Positions 19,498 through 27,721 of a stretch of DNA of 64,000 bases are shown piece after piece. The translations under genes were made by a program, and so were the position numbers. The notes under the pieces are model-generated. The model saw nothing but the letters and a program-made list of their open reading frames with translations, was not told where the DNA came from and did no database searches. The stretch covers positions 1 to 64,000 of the forward strand of contig JAJRYK010000020.1 in the NCBI GenBank assembly GCA_024275825.1, read 5' to 3'. Position 1 is the stretch's first letter; each line of letters begins with the position of its first letter. This DNA is from Alphaproteobacteria bacterium. Lineage in GTDB: Bacteria > Pseudomonadota > Alphaproteobacteria > Micavibrionales > Micavibrionaceae.

Positions 19498-20676
19498 TTA
19501 CTCATATTGTTCGGAAGCATCCGAGATTCTATATTTCGTAATAATAGAACCTTTCAGCCCAATCGCCAACTGTCCGCGTTTTAGTGCCAGTGCATCTTCG
19601 CCGAACACCTCATAGCGCCAGCCCTTCATCACCGGGCTACCCTCGTGGTTTTTCATCGCGATGGCTTCCAAATCTTGCACAGAGGCAATCAGCTTCGCCG
19701 CAACCTCGTGCTCATTGGCTTGAATTTTTAGCAGCATTTTGAGGATATCAACCTTGGATGATATTTCAGGCGGCATGCCCTTTTTCTTCTTCACCTCGGG
19801 CCATGCTTTCGGATCGCTATCCTCTCCGCGTTTGACGGCCTCTAAAATCGCAGCTCCGATATGTCCATTGGCGAGATCCGCAGACAGGCCGCGCATCTTA
19901 CTCAGCTGCTTTTTATCCTTCGGCGCTTGCCCAGCGATGTTGGCCAGCACGTCATCCTTCATCACCCAGGGGCGCGGGAGGTCTTTGTCTTGCGCACGGA
20001 TCTCGCGCCATGCCGCCAGCTCACGCAAAATAGCCAGCGTCTTGGGTTTGGGTGAGCGGATTTTGATACGCTTCCACGTGTTTTCAGGAACAATTTGGTA
20101 GGTCGCGGGATCAGTGAGCGTTTCTTCTTCCTCAAAAACCCAGGCCGTGCGTCCGCGCTTTTCCAGCTGCGCTGAGAGTTTATGATATATATCGACCAAA
20201 TGCGTGACATCGCCCAGCGCGTAATGCAGCTGTTTATCGCTTAAGGGCCGGCGTGACCAGTCGGTGAATTGAGAGCTTTTATCCACCTGCGCCCCCGTGA
20301 TCGTGCGCACTAAATTATCATAGCCCACCGAATCGCCAAAGCCGCAGACCATCGCGGCGATCTGCGTATCAAAGAACGGCGCAACCACCTTGCCGGTCAG
20401 GTTAAAGAAAATCTCCAAATCCTGCCGCCCGGCATGGAAAATCTTGAGGATATCGGGATCAAACAGCAGGTCATAGAGCGGGCTCAGATCGAGATCCGCA
20501 TTCTCAACCGGATCAATCGCCCCCGCCTTCGTCGTGTCCGCTCCGCACACCTGCACAAGGCAAAGCTTAGGATAATAGGTCTTCTCCCGCAGGAATTCTG
20601 TATCTACGGTGATAAACTCTTCGCCCTTAAGGGCTGCGCAAAATTCTTCGAGGGTGTTTTGATCTGTGATAAGCAT
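19498..20676 (-). CDS. rnd: Ribonuclease D
   Basis: RNase D is a 3'-5' exoribonuclease acting on tRNA and small RNA 3' ends. The 392-aa product carries the DEDD exonuclease motifs (V-D-T-E-F-L near residue 23, H-A-G-R-Q-D-L near 80, and a Y-A-L-G-D-V motif) and an HRDC region. It is divergent from aspS and lies upstream of the phosphatase gene on the same strand. Confidence 0.95.
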   Translation of the reverse strand: MLITDQNTLEEFCAALKGEEFITVDTEFLREKTYYPKLCLVQVCGADTTKAGAIDPVENADLDLSPLYDLLFDPDILKIFHAGRQDLEIFFNLTGKVVAPFFDTQIAAMVCGFGDSVGYDNLVRTITGAQVDKSSQFTDWSRRPLSDKQLHYALGDVTHLVDIYHKLSAQLEKRGRTAWVFEEEETLTDPATYQIVPENTWKRIKIRSPKPKTLAILRELAAWREIRAQDKDLPRPWVMKDDVLANIAGQAPKDKKQLSKMRGLSADLANGHIGAAILEAVKRGEDSDPKAWPEVKKKKGMPPEISSKVDILKMLLKIQANEHEVAAKLIASVQDLEAIAMKNHEGSPVMKGWRYEVFGEDALALKRGQLAIGLKGSIITKYRISDASEQYE

Positions 20677-20705
20677 TGAAGTGTTTTAGCGCGCTCAAGG
20701 CCCTC

Positions 20706-20729
20706 TGTCTACCAAAGCTTTAGTAGACA
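20706..20729. promoter_or_regulatory. Perfect 7-bp inverted repeat between rnd and aspS
   Basis: TGTCTAC and its complement GTAGACA are separated by 10 bases in the 105-base gap between the divergent rnd and aspS genes. The spacing suits a dimeric regulator site, or it could be a small hairpin in the aspS leader. No regulator is known to me for this motif. Confidence 0.3.
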
Positions 20730-20781
20730 AATCGGTTCTATATCGCTAAAAAAGCAGTCTAACGTAAAGGATTAAAGAACA

Positions 20782-22626
20782 ATGCATCAATATCGCTCAC
20801 ATAAATGTCATGAACTTCGCAAGGATAATGTGGGGAAGACGGTACGGCTTTCGGGCTGGATTGATCGGGTGCGGGATCATGGCGGGGTTTTGTTTATTGA
20901 TTTGCGCGATACTTATGGCCTAACGCAATGTGTGGTGGATGAGGGATCGCCGCTGCTTGAGATGGTGAGTAAGCTGCGCGTTGAGAGCGTGATCACTGTG
21001 ACCGGCGCGGTTGAGGCGCGTACAAGCGAGACGGTAAATAACAAGATGGAAACCGGCGAGATTGAGCTGCGGATTGCCCAAATTGATGTGCAATCCGCCG
21101 CCGATGTTATCCCGTTTCAGGTGGCTGAGGATGATGGTGCAGGCGAGGATATTCGCCTGAAATACCGCTATCTGGATCTGCGCCGCGAAAAGATGCAGAA
21201 AAATATCCGCCTGCGCAATAATGTGATCCGCTCTATGCGCGACCGCATGCACGGTCAGGATTTTCAGGAATTTCAAACCCCGATTCTAACGGCCAGCAGC
21301 CCCGAAGGCGCGCGCGATTACCTTGTGCCGTCACGTTTGCATCCCGGGAAATTCTATGCTCTGCCGCAAGCGCCGCAGCAATTTAAACAGCTGCTCATGA
21401 TGTCGGGCTTTGATAAATATTTCCAGATCGCGCCGTGCTTCCGGGATGAGGATGGCCGCGCCGATCGCCTGGCAGAATTTTACCAGCTCGATGTAGAGAT
21501 GAGCTTTGTCACGCAGGAAGAGATATTCGGCACGATCCAGCCCGTTATTCAGGGCATTTTTGAGGAATTCGCTGACTTTACCGGGCAGAAGCGCCGCGTC
21601 GAATGGCTGCCGCATTTGCGCTATGAAGACGCGATGATGAAATATGGATCGGACAAGCCGGATCTGCGCAATCCTTTGGAAATCGTTGATGTAACCGAAG
21701 TGTTTGCGCGTGATGATGTTGAGTTTAATGCGTTTAAGAACGTGATTAAAAAGGGCGGCGTCGTACGCGCTATCCGTGCCCCGTCTGTGGGTGATCAACC
21801 GCGCAGCTTTTTCGACAAGCTCAATAGCTGGGCGCAAAGCGAAGGCGCGCCGGGGCTTGGGTATGTGCTGTTCGAAGGAGCAGCAGATGCGCCAGAGGGT
21901 AAAGGCCCAATCGCCAAGTTCATCCCTTCTGCCGCTCAGATTGAGTTATGTAAAATTTGTGGATGTGAGGCAGGTGATGCTCTATTCTTTATCTGTAATC
22001 AGGAAAAGGACGCGGCCAAGTTTGCCGGTAAGGCGCGTGATGCGATTTGTGATTCATTAAGCGCGATTGAGGGCGGGCATGATTTTGCGCGCGAGAGCGG
22101 CGTTTACAAATTCTGCTGGATTGTGGATTTCCCCATGTATGAATTTGATGAAGCGGCGCAAAAAATTGATTTCTCACATAACCCATTTTCAATGCCCCAG
22201 GGCGGGCTTGATGCGCTGGAGAATAAAGATCCGCTGGAGATCAATGCAGATTTATATGATTGCGTGTGTAACGGGTTTGAGCTGGCCTCGGGCGCGATCC
22301 GTAATCACAGGCCGGAGATCATGGAAAAGGCTTTCGCAATTGCCGGGTATGGCAAGGATGTGCTGGAAAAGGAGTTTGGCGGGATGCTAAACGCGATGCG
22401 CTACGGCGCGCCGCCCCATGGCGGGCTGGCCTTTGGTGTTGATCGCATTATCATGCTGCTGGCCGATGAGCCGAATTTGCGCGAGATTTATGCCTTTGTG
22501 ATGAACGGTCAATATGAGGATCACATGATGTCTGCGCCTTCGATGATTAAAGAAGATCAGTTAAAGGATTTGCATTTAAAGCTCAACCTGCCAAAGCAAA
22601 AAGTTGAAAGCGAAGAGGCGGCTTGA
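20782..22626 (+). CDS. aspS: Aspartyl-tRNA synthetase
   Basis: This class II synthetase has an N-terminal OB anticodon domain ([15 protein letters not shown]), the motif 2 region [10 protein letters not shown], the bacterial GAD insertion, and motif 3 in G-L-A-F-G-V-D-R-I. At 614 aa it is full length. Alphaproteobacterial AspRS enzymes are often non-discriminating (also charging tRNA-Asn), but this was not tested here. It is divergent from rnd. Confidence 0.97.
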   Translation: MHQYRSHKCHELRKDNVGKTVRLSGWIDRVRDHGGVLFIDLRDTYGLTQCVVDEGSPLLEMVSKLRVESVITVTGAVEARTSETVNNKMETGEIELRIAQIDVQSAADVIPFQVAEDDGAGEDIRLKYRYLDLRREKMQKNIRLRNNVIRSMRDRMHGQDFQEFQTPILTASSPEGARDYLVPSRLHPGKFYALPQAPQQFKQLLMMSGFDKYFQIAPCFRDEDGRADRLAEFYQLDVEMSFVTQEEIFGTIQPVIQGIFEEFADFTGQKRRVEWLPHLRYEDAMMKYGSDKPDLRNPLEIVDVTEVFARDDVEFNAFKNVIKKGGVVRAIRAPSVGDQPRSFFDKLNSWAQSEGAPGLGYVLFEGAADAPEGKGPIAKFIPSAAQIELCKICGCEAGDALFFICNQEKDAAKFAGKARDAICDSLSAIEGGHDFARESGVYKFCWIVDFPMYEFDEAAQKIDFSHNPFSMPQGGLDALENKDPLEINADLYDCVCNGFELASGAIRNHRPEIMEKAFAIAGYGKDVLEKEFGGMLNAMRYGAPPHGGLAFGVDRIIMLLADEPNLREIYAFVMNGQYEDHMMSAPSMIKEDQLKDLHLKLNLPKQKVESEEAA

Positions 22627-22684
22627 TTTTTTTAGTGTACCCCTTATTCTATGAGGGGCATTATAGAGAAACAGGAGCATGGAT

Positions 22685-23059
22685 ATGAGCGATCAAGACA
22701 CAGCAGTAAATCAGGAAACAAAAGGCCTGACTGAGGGCAGCACTGATACCGCGCAGCTGATTTACATTCTTTATCTGGCCGCAGTGGTTTTGGGCGTGAC
22801 ATCGTTGATTGGTGTTGTTTGGGCCTATGTCAGCCGAAAAGAAGCACCGGAATGGCTGCAAACGCACTATACATTCATGATCCATACTTTCTGGAAGGCC
22901 GGGCTGTATTTTGTTGTGAGTCTGCTTTTGACGGTTGTTTTGATTGGCTTCTTGGGCATGCTGTTCACAGCCATCTGGTGGATTGTGCGCTGTATTAAAG
23001 GTTTGCAAGCGCTGAACAGAAAAGAGCCCATTGCTGATCCGACGGGCTGGTTGTTTTAG
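22685..23059 (+). CDS. DUF4870-family small membrane protein
   Basis: This product of about 124 aa has a polar N-terminus, a first hydrophobic helix (Y-I-L-Y-L-A-A-V-V-L-G), the family motif A-P-E-W-L-Q-T-H-Y, and two more helices. It ends with C-I-K-G-L. The ATG at 22685 is chosen because the AGGAG lies seven bases upstream of it but only one base from the ATG at 22679. The function is unknown. It lies just after aspS and ends tail-to-tail with the next gene, overlapping by 4 bases. Confidence 0.8.
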   Translation: MSDQDTAVNQETKGLTEGSTDTAQLIYILYLAAVVLGVTSLIGVVWAYVSRKEAPEWLQTHYTFMIHTFWKAGLYFVVSLLLTVVLIGFLGMLFTAIWWIVRCIKGLQALNRKEPIADPTGWLF

Positions 23060-23811
23060 GCTGGGCCGTCCTCGTATGTGTCGTAGTGCGCAGCGTTAGT
23101 AGAATCGCTGCTATTTCCTCTTTCACGTCGCCTATGTCTGAATCCTAGTTTTTGTCCTGCGGCTTTTATGCCTGTGGCGCCTGCATGCGCGGCGTGACTG
23201 GTTGCTTTGAACGCGCCACTTGTACCGTTTTTAACAGCATCAAATGCTGTACCTAATGTTTTAAAACGTTTCTTTGCCCATTCAATTTTGTTATTGATGG
23301 CCTCAAGTGTCTTCATGTTGCCTGGATGTGAATTATTCAGCGCATCCTCATATTCAGGAAGTTCATCCATGAGGTTTTGTAGAGCATTGCGATCATTATT
23401 GGCCTTTTGACGGGCTAAAGGATCTTTTATGCGTGGGATTTGCCGATCAAGATCTCGCAATGCTTGTGGCAATGCTTTTTTCAGGGCGTTTATGTTTTCA
23501 TGTGTTTTGTGCCATAGCTGTTTATGCATCTTGGCCATTTCTTCTAAAAGCCATGCAAAATAACGGCGCTTTTCTTCCGCTTTTTTCTCACTATCACGGG
23601 GCAGTTTTTCTGGTGAGATCATTCTACGGATGCGGCCGTTTTCAAGTGGGGCCCAATTCATACGCTCCATTTCCAAGTCAACGCGGTGGCCTAAAGCGCG
23701 GGGTAGGCTATCAATGTCCAGAAACAGAGGTTTTGTGCCCCAGGGCGCATCCTCACCTGTTAGCACAGGAACAGTTTGATTTGGAGCATCTAAAATAGCG
23801 GTATCTTGCAT
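23056..23811 (-). CDS. Hypothetical charged helical protein
   Basis: I do not recognise this protein of about 251 aa. It is soluble and highly charged. A Pro-containing N-terminus is followed by a long helical, probably coiled-coil region (about residues 75-190, rich in K, E, R and A). An Ala/Gly segment and a basic R-H-R-R-R-E-R tail follow. The ATG at 23811 is preferred over the TTG at 23829. There is no signal peptide or membrane segment. It is convergent with the DUF4870 gene. Confidence 0.6.
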   Translation of the reverse strand: MQDTAILDAPNQTVPVLTGEDAPWGTKPLFLDIDSLPRALGHRVDLEMERMNWAPLENGRIRRMISPEKLPRDSEKKAEEKRRYFAWLLEEMAKMHKQLWHKTHENINALKKALPQALRDLDRQIPRIKDPLARQKANNDRNALQNLMDELPEYEDALNNSHPGNMKTLEAINNKIEWAKKRFKTLGTAFDAVKNGTSGAFKATSHAAHAGATGIKAAGQKLGFRHRRRERGNSSDSTNAAHYDTYEDGPA

Positions 23812-23879
23812 GAACCGAATGTAGCACAAACTAAGGTGCGCGTCAATATTTGGACATAATCCCGCGGCACTTTCAAGGA

Positions 23880-23918
23880 AAAGCCCGGTTCAAGATTAGG
23901 GGGCTTGAACCGGGCTTT
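23880..23918 (-). terminator. Strong rho-independent terminator
   Basis: This is a 15-bp perfect stem (arms 23880-23894 and 23904-23918, core G-C-C-C-G-G-T-T-C) with a 9-base loop. On the minus strand it is followed by TTTTCC. Its direction fits termination of the small minus-strand gene at 23999-24199. Confidence 0.75.
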
Positions 23919-23998
23919 GGGGTTTGCCTGCCTTAGGGTTTGGGTTCACGGTTGGGGAGGGGCGGCAGGCTATGGGTCTCTATATGTTCTTTTACGGT

Positions 23999-24199
23999 CT
24001 ATATAATATCCTCTTTTTCTTTGTGGGCGCGGGCGAGAAGGTCGAAGATGTCGATCTGTCCGTCGACGAAGGGATCATTGCGGCTGAGTTCCAGCCCTTT
24101 TTCCGATCGTGGATGCGGCGGGCCGTATTTGACGTGCCGCGCCGGTGTTTCTAGCCGTATCATACCCTTAAGTCCCATTTTGTTTGAAAAGCTGTTCAT
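23999..24199 (-). CDS. Small hypothetical protein, 66 aa or shorter
   Basis: I do not recognise the product. The frame is supported by GC-rich third positions unlike the AT-rich surroundings, and by a strong terminator about 80 bases downstream in the right orientation. Seen: E-T-P-A-R-H-V-K-Y-G-P-P-H-P-R and an acidic D-G-Q-I-D-I-F-D-L-L motif before a charged end. The start is uncertain: ATG at 24199 has no Shine-Dalgarno, and later ATGs (M-G-L-K-G, M-I-R-L) are possible. The overlapping plus-strand frame lacks these supports. Confidence 0.5.
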   Translation of the reverse strand: MNSFSNKMGLKGMIRLETPARHVKYGPPHPRSEKGLELSRNDPFVDGQIDIFDLLARAHKEKEDII

Positions 24200-24446
24200 G
24201 TATATTACATATGCGAATGTTATGCCAATTTTTGAAGTTTAAAATATGTTGCAAAACAATGGGTTATGTTTACTGTTTAACGTGCGCGCTGGGCAAAATA
24301 TGCTGTTGGGCTTTTGGGCGGTCAAAATTACCTAGTATGTGGGCGTTTTGTGCCCGGCTTTGTAATTCATGCGAGCGAGGTTGCGCTTTGTCTTGGTCGG
24401 GCTTTCGGGTATGGTTTATAGATCTGGAAATGAGGGAAGAGTAATC

Positions 24447-25346
24447 GTGCATAGCGTTCAAAGACTTGTAAAATCGACCTTGATGGCTCTCGTGGTTACT
24501 GTTGTGTGCTGCTCTATCTTCAATGTCCGCGCCGTGTGGGCGATCAGCGCGATCGATCCTGCGACGCAAGCGGGTTTCGCGGCGCATAAGGCGCTTTATG
24601 ATATTAAGCTGTCGGGCACGAAAAGCGGTTCTCAGATCGTCAATATCACAGGACAAATGTTCTATGAGTGGCAGCCATCTTGTGATGCGTGGATTTCCAA
24701 TCATCGGTTTAATTTGAATTACGAATATGCCGATACACCGGCGATGCGCATCACCAGCGACTTTTCGATTTATGAGCCGTTTGATGGGCGGAATATGAGC
24801 TTTAATTCGCAGCGTAAACGCAATGGCTATGTGTTTGAGGAGCTGCGCGGGCAGGCTTCCGCTGCGCAAGAGGTGAGCGAGATTGGTGAGGCGCTATTCA
24901 CCAAGCCGGTCGATTTACGCTACGATTTACCGTCGGGTGGTGTGTTCCCTATGGCCCACTCACTTGGTCTTTTAGAGCATATTCGTGCGAATAAGAAATT
25001 TTATAATACTGTGATTTTTGATGGCAGTGATAAGGACGGCCCGGTGGATGTAAATGCTTTTATTGGTCGCGCGCTCGATCCTAAGCTGCATTTGGTGTTT
25101 GCGCCGGGTGTGGATGCGGGGCTTATGGGCTCTCCGGCACATAATGTGCGCCTGGCATTTTTTCCCGTTGCGGATCAATCGCCCACGGCAGACTATGAAA
25201 TGTCGCTGGTTTTTCATGAGAACGGTATTATTAGTGATATGGAGATTGAGTATGATAATTTCTCCGTGACCCAGAAACTGGTCGCTCTGGAGCCTTTGAG
25301 TTCGTCTTGTGAGGGGGGTAGCGCGCCGGAAGAGCAGGAAAATTAA
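24447..25346 (+). CDS. EipB/DUF1849 family periplasmic envelope-integrity protein
   Basis: The 299-aa product starts at a GTG (24447) preceded by GAGGGA nine bases upstream. A signal peptide ends near A-V-W-A. The mature part starts A-x-x-A-G-F-A-A-H-K-A-L-Y-D-I-K-L and contains the W-Q-P-S-C-D-A-W segment plus a late Cys (S-S-S-C-E-G-G). These would form the disulfide known in this beta-barrel-like periplasmic family. EipB supports cell-envelope stress resistance in Brucella; the role here is inferred. It lies upstream of divK, about 150 bases apart. Confidence 0.85.
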   Translation: MHSVQRLVKSTLMALVVTVVCCSIFNVRAVWAISAIDPATQAGFAAHKALYDIKLSGTKSGSQIVNITGQMFYEWQPSCDAWISNHRFNLNYEYADTPAMRITSDFSIYEPFDGRNMSFNSQRKRNGYVFEELRGQASAAQEVSEIGEALFTKPVDLRYDLPSGGVFPMAHSLGLLEHIRANKKFYNTVIFDGSDKDGPVDVNAFIGRALDPKLHLVFAPGVDAGLMGSPAHNVRLAFFPVADQSPTADYEMSLVFHENGIISDMEIEYDNFSVTQKLVALEPLSSSCEGGSAPEEQEN

Positions 25347-25497
25347 TCAAGGCTTCTCATGAATAGAAAAAAACGGTAATATTTTAAGGATTTAGCAATA
25401 AAATCATGGGTATGCTAAAAGCTGCAAAACGGGGTAAAGTTCTTTTACGTTTTTAATTTAATGCCATTCCAGAGTTCACACTAAAATAACGGATCAC

Positions 25498-25905
25498 ATG
25501 AGTAAAAAAGTTCTAATTGTTGAAGATAACGCGCTGAATATGAAGCTGTTCCATGATTTGTTGGAGGCGCATGATATTGATGCGATCGGCACCAGTGATG
25601 GTCACACGGTTCTTGATCTGGCGCGGGAGCATAAGCCGGACCTTATTTTGATGGATATTCAACTGCCGGAGGTTTCTGGTCTGGATGTGACCAAATGGCT
25701 GAAGGCGGATGAAGAGCTTAAATCTATCCCGGTGGTGGCGATTACCGCCTTTGCGATGAAGGGTGATTAGCAGAAAATACGCGCAGGCGGGTGTGAGGAT
25801 TATATCTCCAAGCCGATCTCTGTGTCGCATTTTCTGGAGGTGGTGAATACCTACCTCAACCCTGGGGATAACAAGGAAAACTCAAAACAAGAGGAAGACG
25901 CCTAG
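25498..25905 (+). pseudogene. divK: DivK-type single-domain response regulator interrupted by in-frame TAG
   Basis: DivK relays PleC/DivJ signals to control CtrA in alphaproteobacteria. The frame shows a standard receiver: V-E-D-N near residue 9, phosphorylated Asp 53 in L-M-D-I-Q-L-P-E, and T-A-F-A-M-K-G-D. Codon 91 (25768-25770) is then TAG where homologues have Glu (GAG). The same frame continues with [11 protein letters not shown] and the family C-terminus to a TAG at 25903. Truncation removes the conserved Lys and the last helices. The downstream half remains well conserved, so the lesion is recent, is read through, or is a sequence error. Confidence 0.88.
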
Positions 25906-25930
25906 ACTTTAGGCGAGGGGAAAAGGACAT

Positions 25931-27358
25931 ATGTCTGCACGGGTTTTGGTTGTTGATGATATTTTGCCGAATGTGAAGCTGCTGGAGGCCAAGCTCGCCA
26001 GTGAGTATTACGAGGTTTTAACTGCGATGAGCGGCGCAGAAGCGCTTGAGAAAGTGGAGAAAGAAGCGCCCGATATCGTGCTGCTGGATGTCATGATGCC
26101 CGGCATGGACGGGTTTGAGGTTTGTACGCGGATTAAGGATAATCCAGCTACGGCGCATATCCCCGTTGTCATGGTTACGGCGTTGACCGATTCGGAAGAT
26201 AAGGTGCGCGGGCTAGAGGCCGGGGCGGATGATTTTCTTTCCAAACCCATTAATGATATTGCGCTGATGGCGCGTGTGCGCTCTTTGGTGCGCCTAAAAA
26301 TGGTGACTGATGAATGGCGCGTGCGCGAAACGGCGGCCAATCAGCTCGGCGTGATTGATGAATCCTCCAGCGCGATGGATGAGGCCACAGACAAGGCCAA
26401 AATTTTGGTCATTGAGGATAAAGATTTCGAATGTCAGAAAATCAATGAAACGCTTGGCCAGGACCATGATTTAATCACGATCGCCTCAAGCGGCGTTGAG
26501 GCGTTAGAGCATATTACAAAAACCGATTACGATGTGCTGATCGTCAGTCTTAATCTCGAAGATGAAGACGGTCTGCGGCTTTGCTCACATTTAAAATCCA
26601 ACGAGCGCAGCCGCGCTGTGCCCATTGTGATGATTGGGGATGAGGAAGATATGCCCAAGATCGCGCGCGGGATGGAGCTTGGCGCGCATGATTATATTCT
26701 GCGCCCGGTGGACCGGAACGAGCTGCTGGCGCGTGTGCGCACGCAAATTCGCCGCAAGCGTTTTCAAGAGCGCCTGCTCGCAACCTATGAGATTAGCCTG
26801 TCTATGGCCCTGACTGACAGCCTGACGGGGCTGTATAACCGTCGCTATCTGGAGGTTCATCTTGAAAAACTGCTGCTGAAAAATCAGGAAAACCGCAAGT
26901 CACTTGCTGTTTTGATGATCGATATTGATCACTTTAAACTGGTCAATGATACCCATGGCCATGCGGTGGGGGATGAGATTCTCAAAGTTTTTGCCCATCG
27001 TTTGATGGACAAGCTCAGAAGTTTTGATCTTGTGGCGCGTATGGGCGGTGAAGAATTTGAGGCCATCTTGCCTGACGTGACGACCGAGCGTGCGCATATG
27101 GTAGCAGAACGCTTGCGCCGTGCGATCGCTGAGGAATCCTTTGTGTGCGGCGCGGAAGGCGGCAGTCTCGATATCACCACCTCGATTGGCGGCGCGATTA
27201 TTGATCATGAGGATCACACAATCGAAGAAATTCTCGATCGTGCGGATAAGGCGCTCTACGAAGCCAAAAATGGTGGGCGTAATTGTAGTGTCTTTGAGGA
27301 CGTAGGGAAGCTGGATCCCGAAGCGTTTAAAAGCCTCGAGCGTCAGAAGATTGAATAA
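25931..27358 (+). CDS. pleD: Diguanylate cyclase response regulator PleD
   Basis: The 475-aa product has an N-terminal receiver with phospho-Asp 53 (L-L-D-V-M-M-P-G), and a second receiver that lacks the Asp (I-V-S-L-N-L) as in PleD adaptor domains. Its C-terminal cyclase has G-G-E-E-F. An R-S-F-D inhibitory site lies five residues before it, so product inhibition is expected. It makes c-di-GMP, controlling pole development and the switch between motility and attachment. The gene follows divK by 25 bases, the conserved divK-pleD operon. Confidence 0.95.
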   Translation: MSARVLVVDDILPNVKLLEAKLASEYYEVLTAMSGAEALEKVEKEAPDIVLLDVMMPGMDGFEVCTRIKDNPATAHIPVVMVTALTDSEDKVRGLEAGADDFLSKPINDIALMARVRSLVRLKMVTDEWRVRETAANQLGVIDESSSAMDEATDKAKILVIEDKDFECQKINETLGQDHDLITIASSGVEALEHITKTDYDVLIVSLNLEDEDGLRLCSHLKSNERSRAVPIVMIGDEEDMPKIARGMELGAHDYILRPVDRNELLARVRTQIRRKRFQERLLATYEISLSMALTDSLTGLYNRRYLEVHLEKLLLKNQENRKSLAVLMIDIDHFKLVNDTHGHAVGDEILKVFAHRLMDKLRSFDLVARMGGEEFEAILPDVTTERAHMVAERLRRAIAEESFVCGAEGGSLDITTSIGGAIIDHEDHTIEEILDRADKALYEAKNGGRNCSVFEDVGKLDPEAFKSLERQKIE

Positions 27359-27389
27359 GTCTCAATAGCTGTAAGTGCGAACAATAAAA

Positions 27390-27414
27390 AAAAAGCGCCC
27401 GAAAGGCGCTTTTT
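27390..27414. terminator. Bidirectional rho-independent terminator between pleD and rpmG
   Basis: A perfect 10-bp stem (AAAAAGCGCC with GGCGCTTTTT) encloses a 5-base loop. It is flanked by A- and T-runs on both sides, so it can end transcription from pleD (plus) and rpmG (minus). Confidence 0.85.
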
Positions 27415-27436
27415 GCGTATAGAGCTGTAAGGCGCT

Positions 27437-27640
27437 CTAATTCTTCTTATGCGGTGGCATTTTCTTTTCGACGAACATCACGTGCATGCCTTTTTTGCCG
27501 GTCTCTGGATTTACGGCCCATGGGTCATATTTCTTCTTTTGAAGCTTGTATTCCGCGCGTGTTGGGCGGTCTGCATAATAGCGATAGCCGGTTCCGGCAT
27601 CGCTTTCTAATCGAACTTTTACTGTTGAGCCTTTGGCCAT
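27437..27640 (-). CDS. rpmG: 50S ribosomal protein L33
   Basis: This 67-aa basic protein begins M-A-K-G-S-T-V-K-V-R-L and contains the L33 landmark K-K-Y-D-P. It has no zinc Cys pairs, as in Cys-free L33 forms. It is about ten residues longer than the usual alphaproteobacterial L33, with a central P-E-T-G-K-K-G insert and a K/H-rich end. The ATG at 27640 has GGAG eight bases upstream, so longer upstream starts are rejected. It is last in the minus-strand block after rnr. Confidence 0.88.
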   Translation of the reverse strand: MAKGSTVKVRLESDAGTGYRYYADRPTRAEYKLQKKKYDPWAVNPETGKKGMHVMFVEKKMPPHKKN

Positions 27641-27721
27641 TTTTCTTACTCCTGTTAATTCTGTGCGCGATTTATGCAGGGTTTGCGCATAAATGTCAAG
27701 CATTGCAGCGCGTGGTTTTGA

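Noticed and set aside
23924-24242. Plus-strand frames over the small minus-strand gene
   Set aside because: Base use, terminator orientation and protein character favour the minus strand.
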